Counted from the stretch's first letter, positions 51,190-60,390 are shown. The stretch is DNA of 64,000 nucleotides from Clostridium_AD estertheticum_D (GCF_018861295.1 NZ_JAHLDM010000009.1:62001-126000); one strand, 5' to 3'. Notes: generated by a model from the letters alone, not told the origin. Numbers and translations are program-made.

Positions 51190-51678
51190 TTGAACAAGGC
51201 TATATTTACAGATAAAGTTCTTGAGATTCAATCTATTTTATATCATGTGTCTAAATCAATTTTGATTCATGAGCAAGATTGTGAGGATGCAGTTCAGGGG
51301 GCAATTTTAAAAGCCTATAACAAATTAGATACACTAAAGAAAGAACAATATTTTAAAACATGGTTAGTTAGGATACTAATAAATGAATGTTATAGTTTGA
51401 AAAGTAAAGAACATTCACAAGTACCTTATGAAGAATACTTTGAGTCTGCAAAGGTTGATGATAAAAATGATTATAGTGAATTATATATGGCCATTCAGAA
51501 TTTACCTGAGCGTATTCGTATTACAATTGTTCTTTATTATGTAGATGGATATTCAGTAAAAGAAATTAAACAGATTTTAGGAATACCCACTGGAACTGTA
51601 AAAAGCAGGTTATCAAAAGGACGAAAATCAATAAAAATAAAATTAGAGAATATGGAGGCGAATTATGGATTCCTATAA
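51190..51678 (+). CDS. ECF-type RNA polymerase sigma factor
   Basis: This 162-residue sigma-70 family protein has region 2 (about 20-75, HEQDCEDAVQGAILKAY and FKTWLVRILINE) and region 4 (about 100-155, LPERIRITIVLYYVDGYSVKEI and GTVKSRLSKGRKSI). TTG 51190 is chosen because AGGAAG lies seven bases upstream. Its end overlaps the next gene by 14 bases, which encodes a likely anti-sigma factor. The promoter it recognises and the signal are not evident. Confidence 0.92.
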   Translation: MNKAIFTDKVLEIQSILYHVSKSILIHEQDCEDAVQGAILKAYNKLDTLKKEQYFKTWLVRILINECYSLKSKEHSQVPYEEYFESAKVDDKNDYSELYMAIQNLPERIRITIVLYYVDGYSVKEIKQILGIPTGTVKSRLSKGRKSIKIKLENMEANYGFL

Positions 51679-52435
51679 TTGGAATAATATCTTTCCAGAT
51701 ATGCCTAAAAGTTTTAAAAGTAAGGTAAATGAAACATTAAGCAGTTTACCGGAAAAAAAGGAGAATGATGAAATGGAAAATACAAAACTATGTAAAAAAG
51801 GATCAATAAGGAAAAAAATTATTATTACATTAGCAGCTACTATGATAATGGGAACAACTGTATTTGCCACAGGAAAAATACAGTCTATATATGGAAGTTC
51901 AAGTACTATACCAAAATATACTACTATACCTACAGTAGAACAAGTGAAAAATGATTTTAAATTTAAGCCTAAACTAGTAGATAAATTTGACAACGGATAT
52001 ACCTTTGTAGATGGATATACCGTTAATAATAAAGGCGTTGATGAGAAAGGCAACACTGTAAAAAAATCAAAATCCCTTGATTTTACGTATACAAAAGGTA
52101 ATGACAAATTAGATCTTTCTATGGAAAACGGAATGCTCGAGGAAAGATCAAATAAAGAGACTGTTTTTGATACTTGTAACGGTATAGATTTATATTATAG
52201 TTCATCTGTTTATAAGACTGTACCAGCAAATTATAAATTGACAGAGCAGGATAAGCAGGATAAATTGTCCGGTAAATATGTGTTCAGCTATGGAAGTGAC
52301 AAGATAGAAATCTCTCAGTTTAAATATTTAGATTGGATGCAGGATGGAATTCATTATTCTTTATCATCAATGAATTCTCATATATCGAAAGATGAATTAG
52401 TTAAAATGGCACCTCAAGTTATCTCTACCAAATAA
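51665..52435 (+). CDS. Probable anti-sigma factor, membrane protein
   Basis: This 256-residue protein has a short cytoplasmic N-terminus (1-50; the usual sigma-binding part), one transmembrane helix (about 52-70, IIITLAATMIMGTTVFA) and an extracytoplasmic domain of about 185 residues with Tyr/Asp/Lys-rich strands. The domain is similar in outline to DUF4367-type modules linked to sigma factors. The gene overlaps the sigma gene and has GGAGG before ATG. Regulation of the sigma factor is inferred from position and layout. Confidence 0.75.
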   Translation: MDSYNWNNIFPDMPKSFKSKVNETLSSLPEKKENDEMENTKLCKKGSIRKKIIITLAATMIMGTTVFATGKIQSIYGSSSTIPKYTTIPTVEQVKNDFKFKPKLVDKFDNGYTFVDGYTVNNKGVDEKGNTVKKSKSLDFTYTKGNDKLDLSMENGMLEERSNKETVFDTCNGIDLYYSSSVYKTVPANYKLTEQDKQDKLSGKYVFSYGSDKIEISQFKYLDWMQDGIHYSLSSMNSHISKDELVKMAPQVISTK

Positions 52436-52449
52436 AACTAATGATTTAA

Positions 52450-52489
52450 TAAAAAATTACTAACTTTCAAGAGTTAGTAATTTTTTTTG
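52450..52489 (+). terminator. Rho-independent terminator
   Basis: AAAAATTACTAACT pairs with AGTTAGTAATTTTT, followed by a T run, 14 bases after the anti-sigma stop. Confidence 0.9.
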
Positions 52490-52589
52490 ATTAAATCATC
52501 CCCTGGGTCGCTGCAACAGCTTCGAAGAAGATGCATTGATGACTTCAGAAGGAGATTTACCCCTTTGTAATTCTCTGGAGTAGATAATA

Positions 52590-52802
52590 ATTCTCAATTG
52601 TTATCCCACCACTGAAGGTTTCTACAAATCGGTAATAACTTCTAGAGACTACAAGGAAGCTAGCAAGAACGTCTATAACTCCGGTTACTGTACTGACGAT
52701 GATATTGAATATCTGCAGAAATGCGTATACTCTCATTGGAGTTTTAACTTATGTTATATGGATACTAATGTAAAGATTACAAAATATCGTTTTATGTCAT
52801 AA
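52590..52802 (+). pseudogene. C-terminal relic of a cell-wall-hydrolase-like protein
   Basis: The forward frame runs from 52590 (after a TAA) to TAA 52800-52802 with no start codon or ribosome binding site. The peptide EGFYKSVITSRDYKEASKNV and then GYCTDDDIEYLQKCVYSHWS resembles the end of FlgJ-type glucosaminidases, where Tyr and GY-x-TD motifs are conserved. The last part is repeated at 54904-54946. The remainder of the 52436-52920 gap is not assignable. Confidence 0.5.
52726..52768 (+). repeat. 43-base repeat, copy 1
   Basis: This matches 54904-54946 with one difference. In both copies one frame encodes YSH(W/C)SFNLCYMDT, so it is a duplicated gene 3' end. Confidence 0.8.
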
Positions 52803-52806
52803 AACA

Positions 52807-52862
52807 GACGTTTCATGTTTTTGTGGTTATATTATAGGCGGTAATGTAATATCATGTTAACT
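52807..52862 (+). repeat. 56-base degenerate repeat, copy 1
   Basis: An ungapped match to 62387-62442, about 41 of 56 bases identical. A 17-base inverted repeat (GTTTTATGTCATAAAAC, 52789-52805) lies just before it. Confidence 0.45.
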
Positions 52863-52920
52863 GAGTGATGAAGATCTTTCAAATTGTATTATTTAAATAA
52901 ATATAGTAAGGAGAATATAA

Positions 52921-53130
52921 ATGAAAATATATAATAATAAAGGATTTATATTGGGAGTACTATCTTTACTTTTCGCAATTGCTGAGGTTGTTATGTTTTT
53001 TGTGGATTCAAGTAAATCAAGTATAATACTTTTGATTATTTTAACGGTAACAGGAATAGAAGAAATAATAAGAAGTTTAAACAAAAAAAGTAGTATTGAG
53101 GATAAAGATTCTGAAGACCTTGTGAAGTAA
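52921..53130 (+). CDS. Small two-helix membrane protein, 69 residues
   Basis: The protein has two hydrophobic helices (about 8-27 and 32-50) separated by a short polar turn, and a charged C-terminal tail (KKSSIEDKDSEDLVK). AAGGAG sits seven bases before ATG. No family name is known to me. The reverse-strand ORF across this region is a shadow. Confidence 0.65.
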   Translation: MKIYNNKGFILGVLSLLFAIAEVVMFFVDSSKSSIILLIILTVTGIEEIIRSLNKKSSIEDKDSEDLVK

Positions 53131-53317
53131 ATCTTCAAAACCAATAGATATGCCAATAAATTATCAGTTAATATCTATATACCTTTTTTCAGTTTCATAT
53201 ATATCAATAGGGAGGATTTAAAAAATTGATTAATATATAAATCCTTTATTTTTTGTAAAAGAAATACTATAATTAATAACGATAATATATTAATTATAAC
53301 TACAAAAAAAATATTAA

Positions 53318-53358
53318 AGACAAACCATTACAATTATAAATTTACGTATGGTTTGTCT
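53318..53358. promoter_or_regulatory. Inverted repeat in leader of DUF4317 gene
   Basis: AGACAAACCAT and ATGGTTTGTCT (11-bp arms, 53318-53328 and 53348-53358) form a hairpin about 8 bases before the ribosome binding site. It could control translation or be an operator. Confidence 0.45.
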
Positions 53359-53378
53359 ATAAATTGAGGAGTTTATAT

Positions 53379-54752
53379 ATGAGAAGAAAAGATATACTTG
53401 AATTAAAAAGACGTTTTAAAAAAGAACAATGCACCTTCACTAAAGTGTGTGGCTGCTATGTTAATGGAGAAAAACATACTATTTTAAAATTTAGAGAAAG
53501 TTTTCTAAATTTAGATGAGGAAGAATACTTTAAATATTTAGAAATTGCTAAAAAAGTACTATCTGGGACTATTGGGAATAATATTTTAGAACTTAACTTT
53601 GAAGTTAATGAAGATTTTACAAATGAAAGACAAACTTTGCTTATGCAGCTTAAAAAGAGTCAATTAAAAGATGATGCTCTTGTAGGTAACCTTTATGATT
53701 TGATTATAGATAATTATGATTACACCGGTAATTTTTTAATACTCTTTTTTCATGATGCTTATGATGTTATTAGCAAAACCAGAGATAATGTGAAGATAGA
53801 TGAATCTGAAGAAGTATATGAATACGTGTTATGTGCAATATGTCCAGTTTCACTTTCAGAGCCAGGTCTTGGATACTTTGAGCAGCAAAACGAAATAAAA
53901 GCACGTATTAGAGATTGGGTAGTTGAGTCTCCAACTAATGGTTTTGTGTTTCCTGCTTTTATTGATCGTAGCTCAGATGTTAACTCTATTATGTATTACA
54001 CAAAAAATGCAAAGGATACACATACTGAATTAATGGAAAATGTTCTAGGGTGCCTCTCAAAACAAACGGCTACGGTGCAAAAGGAAACATTTCAATCAAT
54101 TATTAAAGATTCTTTTAGCGAAGATGAAATTAAAGCAGATAAAATTTTTATGGATATACAAGAAAACTTAAGCACTATGATAGAAGAATACAATGAGCTA
54201 AACGATGATGCAGATTGTGAACCTATAAGCTTAACAAAGAAGGATATACAAAAACTTTTAATAGAAAGTGAAGTTCCAGGCGAAATTACTACTAAGATTG
54301 AAAACTCTTATGTAGAGAACTTTGGTGATGATATCACAATAGCTAAAAATTTAATTGACGCAAAGGCACTTAAGGCAAATGTGCAAAGAAAAAAGGAAGA
54401 ACGCCTACATAAACAAGTAGAAACACTTCAAGCTAGACTTGATCAAGTTAACCAAGATAATACTATAGATAATGAAACTCAACTGTCTACAGAAGTTAAC
54501 GATGACAATGTGGTTTTAGAAGAAGCTTCAGTAACTGAATTAAAAGAAACTTTAGAAACTAATTTAGAGAAAGTTCCAGATGCATTTGCAGAAGATAATG
54601 ATGTTACCCCTCAGTATGATGTTATACTACAGGTAAAACCCGAAAAAGTATCTCAAATAAAATCTCAAATAATTAATGGCCAAAAATGCATAGTTATTCC
54701 TATTAATGACAATGAACAAACTACGGTTAATGGTATAGATAATTTGATTTAA
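53379..54752 (+). CDS. DUF4317 family protein
   Basis: This 457-residue cytosolic protein starts MRRKDILELKRRF and carries TKVCGCYVNGEKH, ILFFHDAYDV, YVLCAICPVSLSEPGLGY and GFVFPAFIDRS, the core of the clostridial DUF4317 family. A coiled, Gln/Lys-rich stretch lies near residues 325-370. The function is unknown. ATG 53379 follows GAGGAG; a longer in-frame start exists at 53364 but overlaps that site. It is monocistronic with an unusual inverted repeat in its leader. Confidence 0.9.
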   Translation: MRRKDILELKRRFKKEQCTFTKVCGCYVNGEKHTILKFRESFLNLDEEEYFKYLEIAKKVLSGTIGNNILELNFEVNEDFTNERQTLLMQLKKSQLKDDALVGNLYDLIIDNYDYTGNFLILFFHDAYDVISKTRDNVKIDESEEVYEYVLCAICPVSLSEPGLGYFEQQNEIKARIRDWVVESPTNGFVFPAFIDRSSDVNSIMYYTKNAKDTHTELMENVLGCLSKQTATVQKETFQSIIKDSFSEDEIKADKIFMDIQENLSTMIEEYNELNDDADCEPISLTKKDIQKLLIESEVPGEITTKIENSYVENFGDDITIAKNLIDAKALKANVQRKKEERLHKQVETLQARLDQVNQDNTIDNETQLSTEVNDDNVVLEEASVTELKETLETNLEKVPDAFAEDNDVTPQYDVILQVKPEKVSQIKSQIINGQKCIVIPINDNEQTTVNGIDNLI

Positions 54753-54811
54753 GACAACTTTACATATTTGTTCAAGGGTCTGGCCCCTTACACAGGCTAT
54801 TGACGGATTTT

Positions 54812-54925
54812 ATGAGTGAAGCGAATTTGATATTATTAGCTGTTGCCATTAAAGAATCAAGGGAAGAAACTGGAGTGAAAAATATTCACCCTGTTATTTC
54901 CCTTATACTCTCATTGCAGTTTTAA
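54812..54925 (+). pseudogene. Nudix-box relic
   Basis: A 37-codon ORF contains AIKESREETGVKNIHPV, the middle of a Nudix box (usual form ExxEEtG), with neither the start nor end of a Nudix hydrolase. It runs into the 43-base repeat in a different frame. Confidence 0.6.
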
Positions 54926-54946
54926 CTTATGTTATATGGATACTAA
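54904..54946 (+). repeat. 43-base repeat, copy 2
   Basis: This matches 52726-52768 with one difference. In its frame it ends at TAA 54949, as SFNLCYMDTK plus stop. Confidence 0.8.
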
Positions 54947-54955
54947 ATAAAAAAA

Positions 54956-55402
54956 TTATTTATAATCTGAAGGCGTTCCCCATAGTTCTAAACGATTAAA
55001 CATAGGATAAACAGAATTAAATTTCACATAAATAGGTGCTTTATCTAAAGAGGGATTTTCTCTAAAAAATTCTCTATCTCCATATCTAATCGCCGAAAGT
55101 GCTAGCGGTAATTCTTTTGTGAAAATGCTATTACGTACCGCTGACATTATTGGGTTCTTTTCTTTATCTACCATAACGTTAACCATCAGTGCGTATTCGC
55201 TATTAACAATAATCCATTCTGCCAGCACTTCATCCCTCATATCAGTGATTTTATCATAATCATACTTTGCTGCAATAGTTAAAAATAATTCTCCGGTAAC
55301 GTCTGAATGAGTAAGTGTATATTTCCTAGGAATAATTGGTTTTGTTTTACCTGTTCCCATGCCAAAATTAACGTGTAACATATCCGTATTGAATTTGCTC
55401 AA
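54956..55402 (-). CDS. Staygreen (SGR)-like protein
   Basis: This 148-residue protein matches the staygreen family: HVNFGMGTGKTKPIIPRKYTLTHSDVTGELFLTI, followed by RDEVLAEW and a later VYPMFNRLELWG-like strand. In plants SGR removes magnesium from chlorophyll a. Bacterial homologues exist in non-photosynthetic Firmicutes and their role is not established. It has TTGAGC-rich leader and GGAGGGT before ATG. It lies alone, between the Nudix relic and a kinase. Confidence 0.85.
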   Translation of the reverse strand: MSKFNTDMLHVNFGMGTGKTKPIIPRKYTLTHSDVTGELFLTIAAKYDYDKITDMRDEVLAEWIIVNSEYALMVNVMVDKEKNPIMSAVRNSIFTKELPLALSAIRYGDREFFRENPSLDKAPIYVKFNSVYPMFNRLELWGTPSDYK

Positions 55403-55677
55403 AGCCTACCCTCCATAATATAAATACATTACATATATTATGAAATTAACTGTTGTTATATTCTTGTTATACACTTAATGCTAGCAAGAATTTATGCAGT
55501 GAGAAGTCCAGTTATAGAAATTAGGAACAAAGTGTACGAGTTCTGTTTGATAACAAAACAACAGAGCTAATATTTACAAAGTAGAAGTTACATGGTATTA
55601 TAAGTCAGTATATTACGAGAGTATACAATTGTTGGAAAATTATATAAATCTATAAATTTAATTAATGACCACGAAGG

Positions 55678-55866
55678 TTGATTTCTGCAGAGCAGTTATC
55701 AGTTTTTGTGGTTTTATTTTTTAAAAATTATTTAAGAGAGGATTTAAAATCTGAATTTATGAATGTAATAGTTTTACTAATATCAGGAGCTGTACTTAGA
55801 TACAGCAATAAAACTTTGAATTATATATCTAAAATTAAAAGTAAAAATATTAAGGAGGAATATATT
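55678..55866 (+). other. Open frame upstream of kinase, probably untranslated
   Basis: Sixty-three codons are open and continuous with the kinase frame, beginning at TTG 55678. They encode a hydrophobic segment (NVIVLLISGAVLRYS) and a basic one. A strong ribosome binding site at 55851-55857 for ATG 55867 shows that the kinase starts later. This could be a relic or a separate short gene. The 55403-55677 gap shows nothing else. Confidence 0.3.
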
Positions 55867-56484
55867 ATGAACAATAATAGTAATCAATATTCACTATTGG
55901 ATAAGGTAAAGTATCCGTTGGTGTTTGCAGCAGTGGAAAAGTTATCTAAGGCAAGTGCACCTACAATTATAGCAATTGAAGGGCGGTGTGGAAGCGGGAA
56001 AAGTTCTTTGGCAACAATGCTTGCAGAAACGTTTGACTGTAATGTATTTCATATGGATGATTTTTTCCTTCCCTTTGAGATGAAAACGAAGGAACGACTG
56101 TCCAAATGCGGTGGCAATGTATATTATGAGCGCTTTAAAGAAGAAGTTATTAAACCACTACAAAATAGGGAGGCAGTTACCTATCGACCATATTCATGTT
56201 TAAGTGGAACTTTGGGAGAAGCACGCCATGTAGGTTTTAAAAAAATTACTATTGTTGAGGGCAGTTATTGTCTACATCCTACAATTTCGAAATACTACGA
56301 CTATAAAATATTTTTAGATCTTAATTCACAGGTGCAGCAGAAACGTATTTTAAGTCGCAACGGAGAAAAAATGTTTCAAAATTTCCGTGAAAAATGGATT
56401 CCTATGGAGGAATATTATTTCCTAAACCTTAATATTGAAGCTCAATGTAACATTGTAGTAGATACCTCTGCTTTGTGGATATAG
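55867..56484 (+). CDS. Uridine-kinase-like P-loop kinase
   Basis: This 205-residue P-loop NTPase of the uridine-kinase/phosphoribulokinase class contains Walker A EGRCGSGKSS (about 37-46), HMDDFFLP with the substrate-binding Asp-Asp, and IVEGSYCLHP as the Walker B region. The tail has the lid motif RNGEKMFQNF. Substrate: a nucleoside or a vitamin-like alcohol. ATG 55867 follows AAGGAGG. It is 56 bases before an ECF S-component, so it may phosphorylate and trap the transported vitamin or nucleoside. Confidence 0.8.
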   Translation: MNNNSNQYSLLDKVKYPLVFAAVEKLSKASAPTIIAIEGRCGSGKSSLATMLAETFDCNVFHMDDFFLPFEMKTKERLSKCGGNVYYERFKEEVIKPLQNREAVTYRPYSCLSGTLGEARHVGFKKITIVEGSYCLHPTISKYYDYKIFLDLNSQVQQKRILSRNGEKMFQNFREKWIPMEEYYFLNLNIEAQCNIVVDTSALWI

Positions 56485-56540
56485 AGAACTGTCACGTTGT
56501 TATATAGGTTAATAATTTAATTAAAAAAGGGGATTCTAAC

Positions 56541-57065
56541 ATGAAAATTAATCGTACACGAAAGCTTGCTTATACTGGGTTATGTATCGCTATTGGGTTG
56601 TTACTTCCTCAATTTGTAAAAATTATACCAGTATCTAATCCGGGGGCTATTTTTTTACCTATGCATATACCTGTGCTAATATGCGGTTTTCTCTGTGGAT
56701 TCCCATATGGTGCTGTTTGTGGCATGATTTTACCCATACTAGCTTATGCTCTTACCGGAAGGCCAGCAATTTTTCCTACAGCTATATCTATGATGTTTGA
56801 ACTGTATGCTTATGGTGCACTGTCTGCATTATTGTATCGGTATACCAAGGGTAAAATTTATCCAACCCTTATTGGAGCTATGTTGGGTGGCAGAATTGTC
56901 CAGGGTATAGTTAATACTATTTTCTTTAGATTTACCGATAAAACTTATGGTATGGTATCATTTATTTCTGTTTCATTTGTTACCGCACTTCCAGGTATTA
57001 TTATTCAAATTGCTCTCATACCTACCATTATTTATGCATTGAAAAAATCTAGACTTATGTCATAA
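56541..57065 (+). CDS. ECF-transporter S component
   Basis: This 174-residue membrane protein has six helices and matches the pantothenate/niacin-type S-component group: KLAYTGLCIAIGLLLPQF in helix 1 and LPMHIPVLICGFLCGFPYG. Substrate is unknown; the energy-coupling EcfA/EcfT subunits are not in the window and would be shared. AAAAGGGG precedes ATG. The adjacent kinase suggests uptake and trapping of a phosphorylatable compound. Confidence 0.82.
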   Translation: MKINRTRKLAYTGLCIAIGLLLPQFVKIIPVSNPGAIFLPMHIPVLICGFLCGFPYGAVCGMILPILAYALTGRPAIFPTAISMMFELYAYGALSALLYRYTKGKIYPTLIGAMLGGRIVQGIVNTIFFRFTDKTYGMVSFISVSFVTALPGIIIQIALIPTIIYALKKSRLMS

Positions 57066-57135
57066 TGTGAGGCTTTGAGATATAGTAAGAAACTTACATA
57101 GACCTTTCTGCTAGTTTTGACTTTGTTTCCACATG

Positions 57136-57252
57136 TTAAATGGGTACATGACTCGTTATATCAAAAGGCTTCATTTTTTCAATGGTATAGACTAATCCAT
57201 TAGATTTTTCATCAACAATAACCAAGGCATATGATAAGGTTCTACCCCTCAT
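57136..57252 (-). pseudogene. Unidentified C-terminal gene relic
   Basis: A 38-codon reverse-strand ORF (SYALVIVDEKSNGLVYTIEK and so on) is closed upstream by two TAA codons and has no ribosome binding site. It looks like the end of a domain of unknown family. The rest of the 57066-57496 gap holds only the hairpin below. Confidence 0.35.
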
Positions 57253-57310
57253 ATAAACAAAAGTTTTAGTTTATTAATCATAAATTTATGATGCTTTAAT
57301 AATTAGGGAA

Positions 57311-57352
57311 AAATAAATTGGCTTGTCTATTTTACGACAAGCCAATTTATTG
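57311..57352. terminator. Bidirectional terminator
   Basis: AATAAATTGGCTTGTC pairs perfectly with GACAAGCCAATTTATT around TATTTTAC. Confidence 0.8.
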
Positions 57353-57496
57353 TTATTTTATCCATATTTAAAATTATTATTTAATACAATCTATGATATT
57401 GGGTTGCTAAGCAATATTTTACAATTCTCTTACTTAGTGCACTTCAATTAAGAAATGAAAATATTGTAGCCATTACTTAGAATATATTAATGTCGG

Positions 57497-58795
57497 TTAC
57501 AAACTTTGAGCTTCGTTAGAATTAATAACGCCGTTCTTAATTTCTTCTAGATATTTCTCACCTTTAACTGCATCGTATTTACCTTCCCATTTGGACATAA
57601 CCACAGCGGCTAATGAGTTACCAACCACATTTACAACTGTTCTTGCCATATCAAGGATACGGTCAATTCCAGCGACAAATGCTACTCCTTCTAATGGAAT
57701 ACCTACAGATCCAAGAGTAGCTAATAATACAACTAAAGATGCTCCTGCTACACCTGCCATACCTTTTGAAGTAATTGCAAGAACTACCACTAAGTTAATT
57801 TGAGCAAATATTGACAAATGAACTCCATATAACTGAGCAATAAATAGTGCTGCAATAGATTGATATAATGTTGATCCATCTAAGTTAAATGAATAACCAG
57901 TTGGAATAACAAAGGATACAACAGATTTTGAACAACCAAAGCTCTCCATTTTGTTCATTACTCTAGGTAATACTGCTTCAGAACTTGCTGTAGTGTATGC
58001 AAGAATAATTTCATCTTTTAGAACTTTAATTAGTGAAAAAATGTTTATTCCAACCATTTTAGCTATTAATCCTAGTATTACTAAAACGAAGAATATCATA
58101 CATCCATAAACAGTGAAAGTTAACTTGCCAAGAGGAATTAGGGACTTAAGACCAAATTTTGAAACGGTCACACCCATTAAGCCAAATACTCCAATTGGTG
58201 CTACTTTCATAACTTGATTAGTTACCCAGAACATTGCCTCAGAAATCCCTTGACATAACTGAAGAACAGGTTTCGCTTTTTCCCCGACTGCAGAAATTCC
58301 TAATCCGAACATAACCGAGAAAAATATGATAGAAAGCATATTGCCTTCAGCCATGGCGCTAACAATGTTTGTAGGAACAATATTTACAAGCATATCTACC
58401 GTGCTGTGATTTGCAACGGATTTAGTAGTACTAACATAACTTGATATGTTAGTTTTTACAAGTGTTGCCATATCTATACCTGTTCCAGGATGGAATACAT
58501 TGCCTGCCAATATTCCAATTAAGATGGCAACTGTAGTTACTACTTCAAAGTAAATTAGGGTCTTTAAACCCAATCTACCAATTTGTTTACCATCTTCTCC
58601 ACCTGCAATTCCAACAACAAGTGCACAAAATATAATTGGAACTATAATCATTTTAATTAGACGTATGAAAACATCGCCTAAAGGTTGTAGAAATGGTATA
58701 ACTGCTGGGTTACCATAGAAAATAGCACCAACTATAACACCAAGTGTAAGTCCGATAAGAATCTGTGTACCTAGTCCAAGCTTTAATTTTTTCAT
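57497..58795 (-). CDS. Dicarboxylate/amino acid:cation symporter (DAACS)
   Basis: This 432-residue membrane protein is of the GltP/GltT/DctA family. It has the first helix GTQILIGLTLGVIVGAIFYG, the re-entrant loop serine motif TTASSEAVLPRVM, helix 7 GYSFNLDGSTLYQS and the ASLVVLLATLGSVGIPLEG loop of hairpin 2. The substrate is glutamate/aspartate or a C4-dicarboxylate; this cannot be split by eye. It stands alone. AGGAGAACACGGG lies upstream of ATG. Confidence 0.93.
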   Translation of the reverse strand: MKKLKLGLGTQILIGLTLGVIVGAIFYGNPAVIPFLQPLGDVFIRLIKMIIVPIIFCALVVGIAGGEDGKQIGRLGLKTLIYFEVVTTVAILIGILAGNVFHPGTGIDMATLVKTNISSYVSTTKSVANHSTVDMLVNIVPTNIVSAMAEGNMLSIIFFSVMFGLGISAVGEKAKPVLQLCQGISEAMFWVTNQVMKVAPIGVFGLMGVTVSKFGLKSLIPLGKLTFTVYGCMIFFVLVILGLIAKMVGINIFSLIKVLKDEIILAYTTASSEAVLPRVMNKMESFGCSKSVVSFVIPTGYSFNLDGSTLYQSIAALFIAQLYGVHLSIFAQINLVVVLAITSKGMAGVAGASLVVLLATLGSVGIPLEGVAFVAGIDRILDMARTVVNVVGNSLAAVVMSKWEGKYDAVKGEKYLEEIKNGVINSNEAQSL

Positions 58796-59271
58796 CCCGT
58801 GTTCTCCTTTGAATTTTCCATTAATAAAATATTAATTGCTATTATGTTATTTGAAAACAAAAAAAATGCTCTATTTGTTATTATAGAGTTGGGTATATTT
58901 TCATTTGCAATTTTACTTTTATTGTAGTACTAGCTTATGAAAAATGCAAGTTTTATTTTATATGAATTCATTTGTATAAAAAAACAATCAATTAAAATAA
59001 AATGAATGTAGGGGAAAAAAACATACTTGCTCCATATTATTACATTGCATATTAGTACAAAACATAGTAATATAATAGGAATAGTATGAATTTATCAAAT
59101 TTAGTAAATATAATGAATCTAAAACAATTGAATATTTAAAAATTATTTATTCTTATCTAGAGATAATAAGGGATTGTCCTAATGAAGTTTCAGCAACCAT
59201 ATGTTTTTTTATTGTAATTTATAATGAGACAATATTATAAATATTTAAATTAGAAAAAAGGAGTGGTGAAG
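58796..59271. other. Intergenic stretch between divergent genes
   Basis: About 475 bases between the divergent symporter and permease genes. It has several A/T-rich blocks and no open frame worth naming; promoters for both genes are expected here but none stands out. Confidence 0.5.
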
Positions 59272-60390
59272 GTGGAAAAACAATTAACTAGTGTAAAAAA
59301 AGTAGTACTTCTTGCAGGCGCATTGTGTGCATATTGGATTGGATCTGGATTCGCAACAGGACAGGAGGTCTTGCAATTTTTTGCAACAAGTGGGACAAAG
59401 GGGATTATAGCTGCGTTAATTTTTGTGGCTTTAATGATACCCTTAACGTACATTTTATATGGAATAGGGCAAAAAAAGAAATTTGATAATCCATATGATG
59501 TTTTTGAGTATTATTGTGGAAAAGCTCTAGGTAAAGTTTATGTATGGTACAGTGTTGTATTGGTGTATGCCATATCTGTAGTTATGTTGGCTGGTGGAGG
59601 AGCAACAATTCATCAATATTATGGAATACCAACATATATAGGTACTGGCGCTATAGCTCTTCTTGCATTGGGCACAATATTGTTGGGGGTAGAAAAATTC
59701 ATTGACATAATAGGTGTTATAGGCCCAATTAAAATTTTATTTGTGGCAATAATAGGTATTTATGGGATTATAACTATTTTTGGGCAGCCAACTATATTGT
59801 CAGAAGCTGGCAGGCTTATGCCAACATTAGGGTTTAAATCCGCTTCTTCTAATTGGGCATGGTCAGGAGCACTATATGCTTTTCTTGCTCTTATGGTTAG
59901 TATACCATTTCAGGTTAGTTGTGGAGCATCTGCAGGAAGTTTAAAAGAAGCAAGAACGGCAGCTGTTGTTGGAACTGTTGCTTTTACTATTGCAATTATT
60001 GCACTTATAATAGGTGAACTTGTTTATTATAAATTAATTATAGGTACGCAAGTTCCAACATTAGCAATCGCTAATCACATATCTCCTATATTAGGATTAA
60101 TTTTTTCAGTATTAATAGTGCTAAGTATTTATTCAGCAGTGGCTTCATTTCTTTTAATGGTTGTTAGAAAGTTTGCTACTGACAAAACTAAAAAGTTTAA
60201 CATCATTGCAACAGTACTAACTGTAATCAGTATGTTATTTGGAGGAGTACTTCCTTTTGATAAATTGTTAAATATTCTATATCCTTTGGCAGGATATTCA
60301 GCTATTGTTTTCGCAGGATTTATGATTTATAAAGAATTAAGAGAGAAGACTAAAAAATTAAAAAAGAATGAAGTAAATCATAGTATTTAA
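59272..60390 (+). CDS. YkvI-like APC-superfamily permease
   Basis: This 372-residue membrane protein has ten to eleven helices, similar to Bacillus YkvI and distantly to amino-acid permeases. The first helix holds GALCAYWIGSGFATGQEV, the unwound-helix motif with GSGFATG; a second conserved stretch is FQVSCGASAGSLKEAR. The best start is GTG 59272, eight bases after AAGGAG. It heads a likely three-gene operon and may take up the compound that the next two enzymes handle. Confidence 0.8.
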   Translation: MEKQLTSVKKVVLLAGALCAYWIGSGFATGQEVLQFFATSGTKGIIAALIFVALMIPLTYILYGIGQKKKFDNPYDVFEYYCGKALGKVYVWYSVVLVYAISVVMLAGGGATIHQYYGIPTYIGTGAIALLALGTILLGVEKFIDIIGVIGPIKILFVAIIGIYGIITIFGQPTILSEAGRLMPTLGFKSASSNWAWSGALYAFLALMVSIPFQVSCGASAGSLKEARTAAVVGTVAFTIAIIALIIGELVYYKLIIGTQVPTLAIANHISPILGLIFSVLIVLSIYSAVASFLLMVVRKFATDKTKKFNIIATVLTVISMLFGGVLPFDKLLNILYPLAGYSAIVFAGFMIYKELREKTKKLKKNEVNHSI

